A stretch of DNA of 64,000 nucleotides, from contig JADKJR010000039.1 in assembly GCA_016720925.1 (NCBI GenBank), positions 1 through 64,000 on the forward strand. Reading direction: 5' to 3'. Shown here one piece after another: positions 19,996 through 29,225 of this stretch. The notes beneath the pieces were generated by a model, which worked only from the letters and a program-made list of their open reading frames with translations, was not told the DNA's origin and ran no database searches. Every line of letters begins with the position of its first letter. Positions within the stretch are counted from its first letter, which is position 1. This DNA comes from Betaproteobacteria bacterium (GTDB taxonomy: Bacteria > Pseudomonadota > Gammaproteobacteria > Burkholderiales > Usitatibacteraceae). Position numbers and translations under genes: made by a program.

Positions 19996-21348
19996 TCAAC
20001 GCAAACCGAATCGATCGAGGAGCTCATAGAGGGTAGGGCGGCTGATCCCCAGCATTTCGGCTGCTTTGCTCAAATTGCCATTGACCCGACCAAGTACACG
20101 GGTAACCGCCTTGCGCTCTGCCTCGTCGCGCACTTGCCTGAGATTCAAAATGTCATTGCGTGACTCGACCAATAGGCTCAAATCTGCGCCTTTGATTACG
20201 ACGCCATCAGACATGATCACGGCGCGTTTGATGCAATTCTCAAGTTCCCGCACATTTCCAGGCCAGGGATAGCCTTCTATTGCATCGATTGCATCGGGGA
20301 GCAGAGTCATTGTGCCGCGACGATGTTCCTCAGCAAAACGCCTGACAAACGCGTGTGCAAGCAAAGTGGCGTCACCCGGTCTTGCCTGTAGCGGTGGAAT
20401 TTCGAGCACAATTTCGGCAAGTCGGAAATATAAGTCCTGCCGGAAGGTACCGCGTTGGATCATTTCCTTGAGGTTTTGGTGCGTCGCGCAAACAATACGC
20501 ACATCAACCGGAATCTCTTCGCGGCCTCCGACTCGCTCGATCACGCGTTCCTGGAGAAATCGTAGCAACTTGGATTGCAGTGGAAGCGGCAAATCGCCTA
20601 TCTCGTCGAGGAAAAGGGTGCCATTGTTGGCGGTTTCAATTTTCCCGCGAGTTTGCTTTGCCGCGCCTGTAAATGCCCCCTTTTCATATCCGAAGAGTTC
20701 ACTTTCAAGCAGGGAATCCGGGATTGCAGCACAGTTGATTGCGACGAAACGCTCATGGCAACGCGGCGATCGATCATGCAATGCCCGCGCAAACAGTTCT
20801 TTGCCCGTACCGGAATCACCTAGCAATACGATTGTCACCAGGCTGGGGGCTACCTTTTCTACAGTACGGCAGATGCGCAACATTTCCGCGTCCTGGGTAA
20901 TGATTCCGGACAGCGGCGTTAGCTGCGCGGACGCTTGCAAACGTCGATTCTCTTCCTGCAACTCGTGGTGCCGGTACGCGCGTTCAATCGTCGCAGCCAG
21001 CAATTCCGGCTCAAAAGGTTTGGCAAAAAAATCATAGGCGCCTAGTCGTATTGCCTTCAGGGCGTTAGTGTGGTCGTTTTGCCCGGTTAGAACGATGACC
21101 TTGGTATGCGGAGCAAGTAACAGTATTTGACTGAGCAGCTCAAAGCCCACAGTGGCGTTGTCGGGATGAGGGGGCAATCCAAGGTCCATCGTCACAACTG
21201 CAGGTTCATGTCGCCGTATCTGTGCGATGGCGCTTCCAGATCGACCGCAACAACAGTCTCACTTTTGTCAAAAGGCCCAGCGCATCTGCTTTTGCAGTGC
21301 AGGATCGTCCTCGACAATGAGCAGCGGTTTTCTCGTTGAGTCGTTCAT
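19996..21348 (-). CDS. prsR: PEP-CTERM-box response regulator PrsR (sigma-54 activator; two N-terminal frameshifts)
   Basis: NtrC-class activator. The receiver domain starts at the ATG 21348 (KPLLIVEDDPALQKQMRWAF) and continues, after one-base breaks near 21270 and 21220, into TMDLGLPPHPDN with the phospho-acceptor Asp. The AAA+ domain has Walker A LLGDSGTGKELFARA, the sigma-54 contact loop GAFTGA (YEKGAFTGAAKQT) and Walker B NGTLFLDEIGDL. A Fis-type helix-turn-helix ends the protein (LSKAAEMLGISRPTLYELLDRFGLR region). The first break is an extra base in the A4 run at 21270-21273. It overlaps closely with prsK and is its cognate partner. In floc-forming betaproteobacteria PrsK/PrsR with sigma-54 is reported to drive PEP-CTERM genes. 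Confidence 0.93.
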
Positions 21349-21350
21349 GC

Positions 21351-23568
21351 TCAATGCTGCAGCGGAAATGGCGCTAAATCGGCAATATCGGCCAGCGGCA
21401 AGAATACGTTAAATCGAGTTCCGACATTTTGTGAGCTCGTCACCGCAATTCGACCGCCGATTCCGTTGACATACTGGCTGCTCTCGTACATGCCGATTCC
21501 CATACCTTGGGGTTTAGTTGTTTGAAAGGGATGAAACAAGTGCTCTCGAACAAAAGCTTCGGTCATGCCCACACCGTTGTCGGCAACCTCAACCACTGCG
21601 CCGCCACCGACTCTGAAGACACGAACGGTGACATCCCCATTATTTGGCTCTGTTGCCTCAATTGCATTCTGCACAATATGCCCGACTACTCTCTCTATGC
21701 GGTCCTCATGGGCCAATATTCGGAGATTCGGCTCCATGTCCAAGTCAATCTTTTTCGCTTCCCGCGCTTTGGCATGAATGATACGTCGGATCATGGCTTC
21801 AAGATCGACTGGCCGCGGTTTTTCGACCGGGTTTGTGCCTGTTCGAAGTTGAAGCATCAGTTGATTCATCCGTCCAACGGCGTGTTCCACCGTTTCCAGC
21901 ATGTCCTTCTGAAAATCGGGATTGTCGCGATGTCGCTCCGCGTTTTTCACGACGAGCGCAAGCTGGGCGACAAGGTTTTTCAAGTCGTGCACGACAAAAG
22001 CCGACATACGATTGAAGGCGTCAAATTGTCCCGCCTCCACTAGCGCTTCCTTCGCGCGAACTTGTGCGATATAACTTGCCGCTTGACGGCTCGCGGTTTT
22101 CAGCAGGTCACGAACTTCCCAGTTGATGTCGATTGGGGCGCGTGGACGACCGAGGACAACGAAGCCAATCAATTCGGCCCCATTGGGAAGGGGGATTATC
22201 AGCCAGGCGGCCTCAATTGCCTTCAGCCATTCGGGCAGGATAAGGTCCGTATACTTGCCGGGATCCCCTGCAATTTCATCAATGCAAATCACCCAGTCCT
22301 TGCGCGCGAGGAATAATGCAAGCGAACCGGTCATGGGTTCCATTTGCGTGACGTGTGGCATGTTGAGGCTGGCGACCTCTGAAAGCGCGCCCCGCTGTTC
22401 GAGCCAAATCGACCCACCGGTGCTTTCAACAAGATCCCCCAACGCCCGAACGACCTGTTGATAGAGATTCTCTCCCTCTTCGTTGGTGCCCAACAGACGG
22501 GTAAATCGTAGCCATTCCTGTCGGTATTCGTATCGATATGAAAACAGATTCTTGTTGATCAAAACCTTTATGCGTGCCCTCAGGCTTCCTGACAGCATCA
22601 GCGTAGCGAGACCGAGCAGCGACGCAAACACCAATGCCACACGGAGTGTGCCGCCCCAGTCGCCGCAAAAAAGTGAACCCAGTATGCGGCGCTTGCGACG
22701 ACGAGCAGGTAGACACCTGCCATCAGTAAGGCGGTCGATTGGTAAACGACGTCGCGCGAGACGTAAACGTCCACCGTCCACGAAGTATTGCGTGCCGTCG
22801 CGATGCCGATAAAGACAATCACGATCACGCTTACGATGCTACGGGCAGACCACATCGCCGGATCGATTTGGTGGAATAGCACTGCCCCAGAATAAATAAG
22901 GAGATCAAACGCGAACATGCCAGCCATGCCGATAATTAGCGGTTTAAGTGCCCAACGACGGTTGCCGGGGCTGCGCCGATACAGTTGTTCGGTAAGTACA
23001 AGTCCAAATACCGAGACGCAGATCCAGACATAGGATGCACCAGACAATTGGCCGCCTGCCTGTTGTTCCATCCACGGAGGTGACGCGGGCACCAAGATGC
23101 TTGAAAGCAACAAAACCGCAGGAGCTGCAAAATACCTCAGAAGTCGTATCGGTTTGGATTCAGATCCAGGGAGCCGTTGATTTACCTTTTCGGCAGGCTT
23201 TGTAGGGACATTGCTCGGCTGCTTAGGCTCATGGTGCGCTTGCCGGCCCTCATTCATATCAGGCTTGATCAGATCGCCGTCGGAGTTGGGTTGCCGACCG
23301 TGAAGTAGCAACGTCAGAATGCGAGCCACGCGCTGATGCGGAATGTATCCAGAATGCTTGCGAGCCACCAAGTATCCAATGCCGGGAAGACGAGGGCAGT
23401 CCAAAGTGTACCCGCCCAAGCCGCACTCGCGATAGCCGCGAAAAGGAGCACAGTTGCCCTCGAACCACCCTGCCAGCTCAGCAGCATCTTAATGGCGAAG
23501 GCGACAAATACCATTGCCGCAAGTCCGTAGCTCCATATTGCGGGTGTGTAGGGAAACGTACTGGTCAA
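21351..23568 (-). CDS. prsK: XrtA/PEP-CTERM system sensor histidine kinase PrsK (two frameshifts)
   Basis: Joined length is about 739 residues from a TTG at 23568. The N-terminus has several membrane helices (LAAMVFVAFAIKMLLSW; YFAAPAVLLLSSILVPA; WICVSVFGLVL and others). A GAF-like cytoplasmic domain and a kinase core follow. H-box Ser-Ala-Phe-Val-Val-His (VVHDLKNLVAQLALV), N-box VVGHIVQNAIEATE, G1 VADNGVGM and G2 QGMGIGMYESSQYV are present. Frame changes occur near 23330 (after FRISAWLAF) and near 22660 (YWVHFF / CGDWGGTL, at a T6 run). It stops three bases before prsR and follows xrtA by 72 bases. Confidence 0.92.
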
Positions 23569-23640
23569 GACGTCAATTCCAATGTTGAGTTTGGCGTAAT
23601 ACTAATGCGGGGTTTGGCACGTCATTGTCGATACGAATAT

Positions 23641-25190
23641 TCAATAGCTGGAATTCAAGCGTATGGCCTGTCGCCGTCTAGTCTCCACAAGTGCTTGCTC
23701 CAGGGACGAGCCCATTCCCTGCATGAACTCGTTAAGCGTACTATTGGCGACTTCCGATGATGGGTCCATATTCGTGTATATCGCGATCCAGGCTGAAATG
23801 TCGTCGTTTCCATACAGGCGTGCGCGGAGTTGACAAAGTTTCGCCTGTATGTCGCTAGCGGTACTCTCGCCGTGAACCCAATACCACTGCCATGCCATGA
23901 TTCGGGCGCCCGCGCCAAGAATTACGCCGGTTTTAACCTGCAGCGGCGTTTCCAGATAGGCCGTACGCGTGACCCCACGGCTCACCAGGTTCCAGCGACC
24001 GGTTTCCGAAGTAACGAATTGATTGACTGACGTAACCAGCTTGGATGTCCATGATTGATTGGCAAAGATACCAAAAAGACATCAACGCGGCGACCGCTTT
24101 TTCAAACGATTGAACGCTTTCGCGGGTTGGATTGATGAGTGTCGGCGTCCAATTGACGGTCGAGTTGTCCACCTTGGCCCATCCCGCAGCGGGTGAAATT
24201 GCGGCAATTTCGACTGGTCCCTGACGGTTGTGCACGCGCGATTGAATGAGTGATAGCCGGCCACACCACAAGTGTCGCCAAGGCGATTGCGGACATTACG
24301 AGCAAGTGAGATCGCGAAGAAGATGGATTCAGTGACAAGTCACTTTTTCGGGACGTTTGTGGCGCTTCCTGAGCCTTCACGGTCGCGAAAATACCATCCG
24401 AGCAGGCAGTACATGAACAACAGGGCTGCAAACAGTATCCAGCCGAAAGTGCCGTGATCGTTTCTCAGGAATCGGTTGTCACTAATGTGGGCGATGCATA
24501 TCGTCAAATAGGCGCGCATCCAGTTGCCGCAAATGCCAATCAAGATGGCGCCCGCGATGAAGGCGAGACGTTTCCTGGTTGACGTGTACATTGTCCACGC
24601 ATAGAGCACGGACAGCATCATGCATGCACTGAGGTACTCAATACCGCTACATGCCTCAGCGATGGACCATTTTCCGGAAGAGAGCTCAAAATACGGTCCC
24701 TCACGATGAACCGGAATTCCGGTGGACGATAGTCCGCAATGTGCAAATTTTGCGGTCAGATCCACTTGCAGGTTGACGAACGGGCCGTGCACAGGCACTG
24801 CAAACAAAGAGATAAAAAAGTGGGAAACTGAGCGCCCACAGCCAGCGGTACCCGGCGACGGTAAGGACCATTAGCGGGACCATGGCAATTGCCGAAACTC
24901 CGTAAGCAATCGGATGAAGGTGAGTTCGCCCGTCAGCCAGATCAATCCCGCCCCGGCGAGCGCAATCAGTCCAGGCCAGAAAGGACGAATCGGTAAAGCC
25001 GACGATTTCAAATCGCAAACTCCCACACCGCAACAAGGAATATCGGTATAACGAAAATTCGGTGAGTGTATTCCTCGCCTGGAACACCAATTGCAAGCAA
25101 GTGATAGAACGTAGGCCAGAACATCAGCGCGACCCCAACCAGACTCAGGATGACCAAAGTTGGGCCGACGGCAATAGGGCGTTGCGTCAC
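23641..25190 (-). CDS. xrtA: Exosortase A with C-terminal EpsI domain (multiply frameshifted)
   Basis: Membrane transpeptidase that would cleave PEP-CTERM sorting signals. Pieces in order: start GTG 25190 (MTQRPIAVGPTLVILSLVG), RTHLHPIAYGVSAIAMVPL, then the catalytic region. The active-site Cys is in IAEACSGIEYL (codon at ~24651), the Arg is in GNWMRAYLTI and the His in NDHGTFGWILF. After FRDREG the EpsI domain follows: GPVEIAAISPAAGW, GVTRTAYLETPLQVKTGV and a C-terminus at 23641. At least four or five one-base changes are needed to join them. All three catalytic residues are retained, which argues for sequence error rather than decay. A GAGAAGG ribosome site precedes the GTG. Confidence 0.85.
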
Positions 25191-25465
25191 GCCCTTCTCG
25201 CGAGGTGGTGTTTATGATTGCCTGAATTGCTCTTGATGTCGCGTGTAGGCAGGGACATGAATTCTGGTGTTAAGCGGAAAGCCTGCGGGGAACGGGTCTC
25301 GCTTCGAGCGGGACATACATATCAGGCGACATCTTACATGACAGCAAAAGATCACCAGCACTTGATTTCGAGGTTCGCGGCGCAGTTCATAACAATGTCA
25401 TCAATCTGATCGGCTCCGCTCAATCAACGCGAAGATTCTCAATGTTCACCGAATAGATACAAACA

Positions 25466-25489
25466 AAAACCCCGCAATTGCGGGGTTTT
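25466..25489 (-). terminator. Rho-independent terminator of the PEP-CTERM protein gene
   Basis: Perfect 24-base palindrome: AAAACCCCGCAA followed by its complement, so GC-rich arms are flanked by A and T tracts. Read on the minus strand it ends in GGGGTTTTTG, a proper U-tract. It lies about 50 bases after the expected stop (25539) of the PEP-CTERM gene and before the xrtA leader, separating the two transcription units. Because of its symmetry it could also work on the plus strand. Confidence 0.85.
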
Positions 25490-25538
25490 AAGAGTACGCG
25501 ACAATTCAATATTCGTCGACTTTTGCGTCTTTCTTGCG

Positions 25539-26181
25539 TCAGATCTTGCGGATTGCGCCGAATGAATCCGAGTCCAATCAAACCAAGTCCCAAAAGTCCC
25601 AATGTTGCGGGTCTAGGCACCGTTACGATATCGAAAACTGGGGAACCGCGTCCCTGATTAGGAATTGTCGCAATTTGTGTGAGAGTGAATCCGCCGTAAT
25701 GTCTGGAAGGCCGGTGGAGTTTGTTCCGGAAAAAGCCCCCAAAATTAAAAGCGATCCCCCATTGAGTAAAGTATTGAACGAAACATTGCCGGAGGTTGGG
25801 CCACCCAGCTGAGTTGTTGCGCCAAGTCCCGACCCAGTAGGGGAGGTAAATGTATCAGTCAAAGTAACTGTCACTGTGCCACTTCGGCTACGAAGTCACC
25901 AGCCCCAGACAAATCCAAGCTCGCCAGCGCCAGGACTGTTCGACGACTCCAAACACCCCGCCCCAAGTTACGTTGCCAGACCAGGTACCCAATGATCCCA
26001 TCCAAATGATCCGGCAGCTGCCCCCTTTCAAATCGCCTGCGCCGCCGTCCCAAATCGTCGCAGTATGTCCGGCACCGTCATTCAATGTAAGCATCATTGT
26101 CGCTTGGCTTGGCCCGGCGAAAAGTGCCATTAAGCTGGTTGCCAAGATCGTGTAAGCCAATTTTTTCAGTTTCATTTTCAT
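25539..26181 (-). CDS. PEP-CTERM sorting-signal protein with variant PRP motif (frameshifted)
   Basis: Secreted substrate for the exosortase. The start ATG at 26181 (MKMKLKKLAYTILATSLM) opens a signal peptide cleaved near GPSQA; ribosome site AAGGAGC lies just upstream. The middle is rich in Gly, Ser and Thr (WSGNVTWGGVFGVVEQS; SLDLSGAGDFVAEVAQ; TDTFTSPTGSGLGATT; FNTLLNGGSLLILGAFSG). The end is VPRPATLGLLGLGLIGLG followed by FIRR: motif, hydrophobic helix and basic tail, with Arg where Glu is usual. Three or four frame changes are needed. Without the last one the frame runs through the terminator to 25420, so the true stop is probably 25539. It has its own sigma-54-type promoter. Confidence 0.8.
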
Positions 26182-26242
26182 GCTCCTTACATGGCGCTGA
26201 ATGTTGTTTTTGAGATTATTCCACTTCTACTCGGTCTCTTAT

Positions 26243-26259
26243 AAGCAAGCATTGGGCCG
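26243..26259 (-). promoter_or_regulatory. Sigma-54 (-24/-12) promoter of the PEP-CTERM gene
   Basis: The minus strand reads GGCCCAATGCTTGCT, with GG and GC exactly ten bases apart and the TTGC(T) of the -12 element intact. The -24 box is GGCCC against consensus GGCAC. It starts about 62-78 bases before the ATG at 26181, leaving a leader of about 50 bases that ends in a good ribosome site. The neighbouring prsR encodes a sigma-54 activator with a GAFTGA loop. Confidence 0.7.
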
Positions 26260-26485
26260 CGTACTAAAAAATTAGTAAATACAATTAGTTAACGAATTCA
26301 TGAGGCATTGCAGGTATGGAAGAGTAGCGATCTGTAAAATTTCCCGAAAAACTTCATGTGAGATATGTCGCAAATTTCGTAAGGGTAATGAAAGGTATTC
26401 GTATAGTTTTATAAAAAACAAGGGGTTAAATTTTCTAGCTCCGCATTTGGACTGTAAAATTTCCTGACAAATGATTGAGACCGGT
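26260..26485. other. AT-rich intergenic region upstream of the PEP-CTERM promoter
   Basis: No gene supported. It carries a 13-base direct repeat, CTGTAAAATTTCC, at 26332-26344 and 26452-26464 (120 bases apart). This is placed where upstream activator sites for a sigma-54 promoter would be expected. Long A/T runs are present; base composition is clearly more AT-rich than the surroundings. Confidence 0.4.
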
Positions 26486-27006
26486 TTATTTTCTCGCTTC
26501 AAGCAAATCCCGTAGGCAGAATTCCGCGATTTTGCCAATTTCATTGAGGCATCTTGCAAATTCCTCTTGTGCAGAGCGCTCTGTCCGCTCGGCGAGGGCA
26601 GAGAAAACGTCGATTCGGGACCGATTCCGTACCGACATGACGAAGGGGAAGCCAAACTTGGCAAGATACGCGGCGTTCAGGATGCGCAATTGTTCCAGCT
26701 CACCGCTGTCGCAGTGATCCAGACCTGCGCGCGATTGTTCAAATGCGGAGCTTGCGGTGAGTGCCTTGTTGCGCGCTTAGCCCCGCCAAGTTGCGGATGT
26801 GCGGATCAGGGCAATTTGGCTCTCTCCGGCAGATAGCATCGCCTGAACCACGGCGCCATGCAAGGATTCAATCGACGTGAATGGTCTTGATTTCCATGCC
26901 ACCGCGGCGACCCACGGGGAATGCTCAAAAAGTTGCCAAGCGCTTCAATGAACTGTGACTCATCCAAACTTGAAAGCGATTCAATTGTAGGCTGAGCGGT
27001 CGTCAT
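26486..27006 (-). CDS. uraD: OHCU decarboxylase (frameshifted)
   Basis: Decarboxylates 2-oxo-4-hydroxy-4-carboxy-5-ureidoimidazoline to S-allantoin. Joined product is about 173 residues: TIESLSSLDESQFIEALGNF, EHSPWVAAVAWKSRPF, the active-site His segment HPQLGGAK, ALTASSAFEQSRAGLD, then NAAYLAKFGFPFVMSV, ending in LRDLLEARK. Three or more one-base changes are needed, the first at a T5 run (AACTTTTTGAG, six expected). Its ATG overlaps the puuE stop by four bases (ATGA), so the two are translationally coupled. Family-defining residues survive, so sequencing error is likelier than loss. Confidence 0.82.
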
Positions 27007-27968
27007 TTCACCGGCCTAACGTGTGGTACAAACGGATGTCGGCGAATCCAGTGCCGGGCGATATCTGCGCGCTTGCATATCCAGACCCGTTCATGCCTTT
27101 CAATATGGTCCAGAAATTGTTGCAGCGCACGAAAACGCGCGGGGCGACCCAGCAATCGGCAATGCATACCGATGGAAAGCATTTTGGGTGTCTCTTCTCC
27201 CTCGGCATACAGTACATCGAAGGCATCACGCAGATAGCGAAAGAAATCGTCACCGGTATTGAAGCCTTGTGCGGTCGCAAAACGCATGTCGTTCGTATCG
27301 AGTGCATACGGGACGACCAGATGCGGAACCCTTCCCGCATGCCTTGTTTCCACCTCGGTCCAGCAAGGTAGATCATCGCCGTAATAGTCTGAATCGTAGA
27401 GAAATCCACCATGTTCCACCACCAGGCGGCGTGTATTGGGGCTATCGCGCCCGGTGTACCAGCCGGCTGGTGCGCAGCCAGTCATGCGCTTGAGGGTATC
27501 GACTGCGATTTTCATGTGAGCACGCTCGGTCGCCTTGTCCACATTTTGATAGTGAATCCAGCGCCAACCATGGCAGGCGATTTCGTGGCCGAGTTCAACC
27601 AGTGCGGCGGTCAATTCAGGATGGCGCTCCAGTGCCATCGAGACTCCAAAAACCGTGAGAGGAAGTTGCCGGCGCTCGAATTCTCGCAGGATACGCCATA
27701 CCCCGGCGCGCGAGCCATATTCATAGATCGATTCCATGCTCATGTGACGCGCTGCATACGCAGGGGCGCCGACGATCTCGGACAGAAACTGTTCGGAGGC
27801 TTGGTCGCCGTGCAACACCGAATTCTCCCCGCCCTCTTCATAATTCAGCACGAACTGCACCGCGATACGCGCATGATTCGGCCAATCGGCTTGAGGTGGT
27901 TGATTACCGTAACCGATCAAATCTCGCGGGTAGGGCTGATGTAAGTGCGGCATAGTCCAGTCAATCAA
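27003..27968 (-). CDS. puuE: Allantoinase PuuE (polysaccharide-deacetylase fold)
   Basis: Hydrolyses allantoin to allantoate in the cytoplasm. 321 residues, intact. YPRDLIGYG near the start, VQFVLNYEEGGENSVLHGD, HEIACHGWRWIHY (metal-site histidines of the NodB-like fold) and YTGRDSPNTRRLV are characteristic. An alternative start at 27953 (MPHLHQPYPRD) would remove the 8-base overlap with the regulator gene and fits the family better. It sits between the GntR regulator and uraD on the minus arm of the purine cluster. Confidence 0.92.
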   Translation of the reverse strand: MIDWTMPHLHQPYPRDLIGYGNQPPQADWPNHARIAVQFVLNYEEGGENSVLHGDQASEQFLSEIVGAPAYAARHMSMESIYEYGSRAGVWRILREFERRQLPLTVFGVSMALERHPELTAALVELGHEIACHGWRWIHYQNVDKATERAHMKIAVDTLKRMTGCAPAGWYTGRDSPNTRRLVVEHGGFLYDSDYYGDDLPCWTEVETRHAGRVPHLVVPYALDTNDMRFATAQGFNTGDDFFRYLRDAFDVLYAEGEETPKMLSIGMHCRLLGRPARFRALQQFLDHIERHERVWICKRADIARHWIRRHPFVPHVRPVK

Positions 27969-28734
27969 ATTGGTCTTTACTGGGCGGAAGACGCGGAGGT
28001 GATCGCGTCAATCCAAAAATGGCTGAAAGCTCGTTCGCAGGGCCATCATCCCGCAGGTCGAGTTTTCCTTCAAGGTTGCAAAGATGGAGTTTCATTGCAA
28101 AGACGGCACGATCGGTATCATGCGCGGCCATCGCCTCGACCAGTTCGGCATGGTCACGATTGGCGCATTCGTTCGTTTTCGAAGGATCCCCGTACGCCAG
28201 CACCACCAACGGTGTGCGCGAAATCAGCTGATCCAGCACGCCGACCAACACCGAGTTGCCGGCCATCGTGGCCAGCACGCGATGAAAATCGACAGAAAGC
28301 TTCAACGCCGTGCGCATTTCACCGCGCCGGTACGCCCGGTCTTCCTGCTTGATCAGTGAATTCAATTGCCTTACCTGCGCCTTGGTGATGCGCCGTGCGA
28401 GCGTATCAACGATCGAGCTTTCGATCGTGCGCCGGACCGAAAACAGGTCACGGCTCTCGTCTATCGATGGGCTCGCGACAATCGCACCGCGATTTGGACG
28501 AAGTTCAATTATTTTCATCGCCGCCAGCTGAGTAAACGCCTTGCGAATTGTGCCGCGCGTGACGCCGAATAGTTCTGACAGCGGCACTTCCTTTAGCTTG
28601 GTGCCCGGCGGCAGACGATGATCGAGCACGGCTTCATAAATGCGCGCATAGACGTCGGCAGACGCCGCACTTTGTGCGGGGCGCGTACGTTGGATCGGCT
28701 TCGTGGTCGGTGATTTCAATTGAGGACTTTCCAT
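27961..28734 (-). CDS. GntR-family (FadR subfamily) regulator of the purine-degradation cluster
   Basis: About 257 residues from MESPQLKSPTTK. N-terminal winged helix (VYARIYEAVLDHRLPPGTKL, LSELFGVTRGTIRKAFTQLA) and an all-helical FCD ligand domain with metal-binding-type residues (DFHRVLATMAGN, DHAELVEAMAAHD). It is divergently transcribed from hiuH-xdh and first in the puuE-uraD arm, so it probably represses both arms and responds to a purine catabolite (inference). An in-frame Met ten codons earlier is less likely because it lacks a ribosome site. A TTGTGCACAA palindrome lies in the shared promoter region. Confidence 0.88.
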   Translation of the reverse strand: MESPQLKSPTTKPIQRTRPAQSAASADVYARIYEAVLDHRLPPGTKLKEVPLSELFGVTRGTIRKAFTQLAAMKIIELRPNRGAIVASPSIDESRDLFSVRRTIESSIVDTLARRITKAQVRQLNSLIKQEDRAYRRGEMRTALKLSVDFHRVLATMAGNSVLVGVLDQLISRTPLVVLAYGDPSKTNECANRDHAELVEAMAAHDTDRAVFAMKLHLCNLEGKLDLRDDGPANELSAIFGLTRSPPRLPPSKDQFD

Positions 28735-28785
28735 GCGGCGCCGACAATCGGCAACGGGTGGCAAACGCGACTACTTTGGGCCATA

Positions 28786-28795
28786 TTGTGCACAA
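28786..28795. promoter_or_regulatory. Candidate operator for the GntR regulator
   Basis: Perfect palindrome TTGTGCACAA in the 135-base divergent region between the GntR gene and hiuH. It has the TnGT...ACnA form typical of FadR-subfamily operators and lies about 17 bases upstream of the -35 of the plus-strand promoter. No footprint data; inferred from form and position. Confidence 0.5.
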
Positions 28796-28811
28796 AATCA
28801 ATGTGTTTATG

Positions 28812-28840
28812 TTGACAAAAAATTGGTCCAAGATGATGAT
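28812..28840 (+). promoter_or_regulatory. Sigma-70 promoter for hiuH-xdhABC
   Basis: Perfect -35 TTGACA (28812-28817) and -10 GATGAT (28835-28840) with 17-base spacing. It lies 30 bases before the hiuH start, with ribosome site GGGGAA in the leader. Confidence 0.55.
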
Positions 28841-28869
28841 TGCGCATTGGAAACCAGCGGGGAACCCTT

Positions 28870-29223
28870 ATGGGACGACTCACCACTCATGTGCTCGACA
28901 CCGCGCAAGGCTGTCCCGGTGCGGGCATGCAGCTGGCACTCTTCAGGCTGGACGGCGGAAGGCGCGCGCTGGTTCGCGCGACCAAAACCAATGTGGATGG
29001 CCGTTGCGATACGCCGTTGCTGCAAGACGCCGGCTTTCTGGCGGGCGAATATGAACTGGTGTTTCACGCGGGTGAATATTTCAAGGCACGCTCGATCGCG
29101 CTTCCCGACCCACCGTTCCTTAATGAAGTCGTATTGCGTTTTGGCATCGCCGATCCGGCGCAGCATTACCACGTACCGCTACTCATTTCCCCGTGGAGTT
29201 ATTCCACCTATCGGGGCAGTTGA
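28870..29223 (+). CDS. hiuH: 5-hydroxyisourate hydrolase
   Basis: Transthyretin-like enzyme converting 5-hydroxyisourate to OHCU. 117 residues from MGRLTTHVLDTAQG, which holds the N-terminal catalytic His. Conserved Arg in LVRATKTNVDGRCDTPLL and the C-terminal YRGS tetrapeptide (active-site loop) are present. The start at 28870 is preferred over 28840 because it matches the family and follows GGGGAA. It is the first gene of the plus arm; the stop is two bases before the xdhA ATG. Confidence 0.95.
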   Translation: MGRLTTHVLDTAQGCPGAGMQLALFRLDGGRRALVRATKTNVDGRCDTPLLQDAGFLAGEYELVFHAGEYFKARSIALPDPPFLNEVVLRFGIADPAQHYHVPLLISPWSYSTYRGS

Positions 29224-29225
29224 AG

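Noticed and set aside
24082..24431. Separate small genes between exosortase and EpsI parts
   Set aside because: The pieces align in order as one exosortase A-EpsI fusion with frame changes, including a shared transmembrane segment.
25341..25358. Sigma-54 promoter for xrtA
   Set aside because: TGGTGATCTTTTGCT on the minus strand has only nine bases between GG and GC; it would need an extra base, so it is not called.
26272..26664. 130-residue minus-strand gene after uraD
   Set aside because: It overlaps the joined uraD frame and the AT-rich promoter region, and no start or family supports it.
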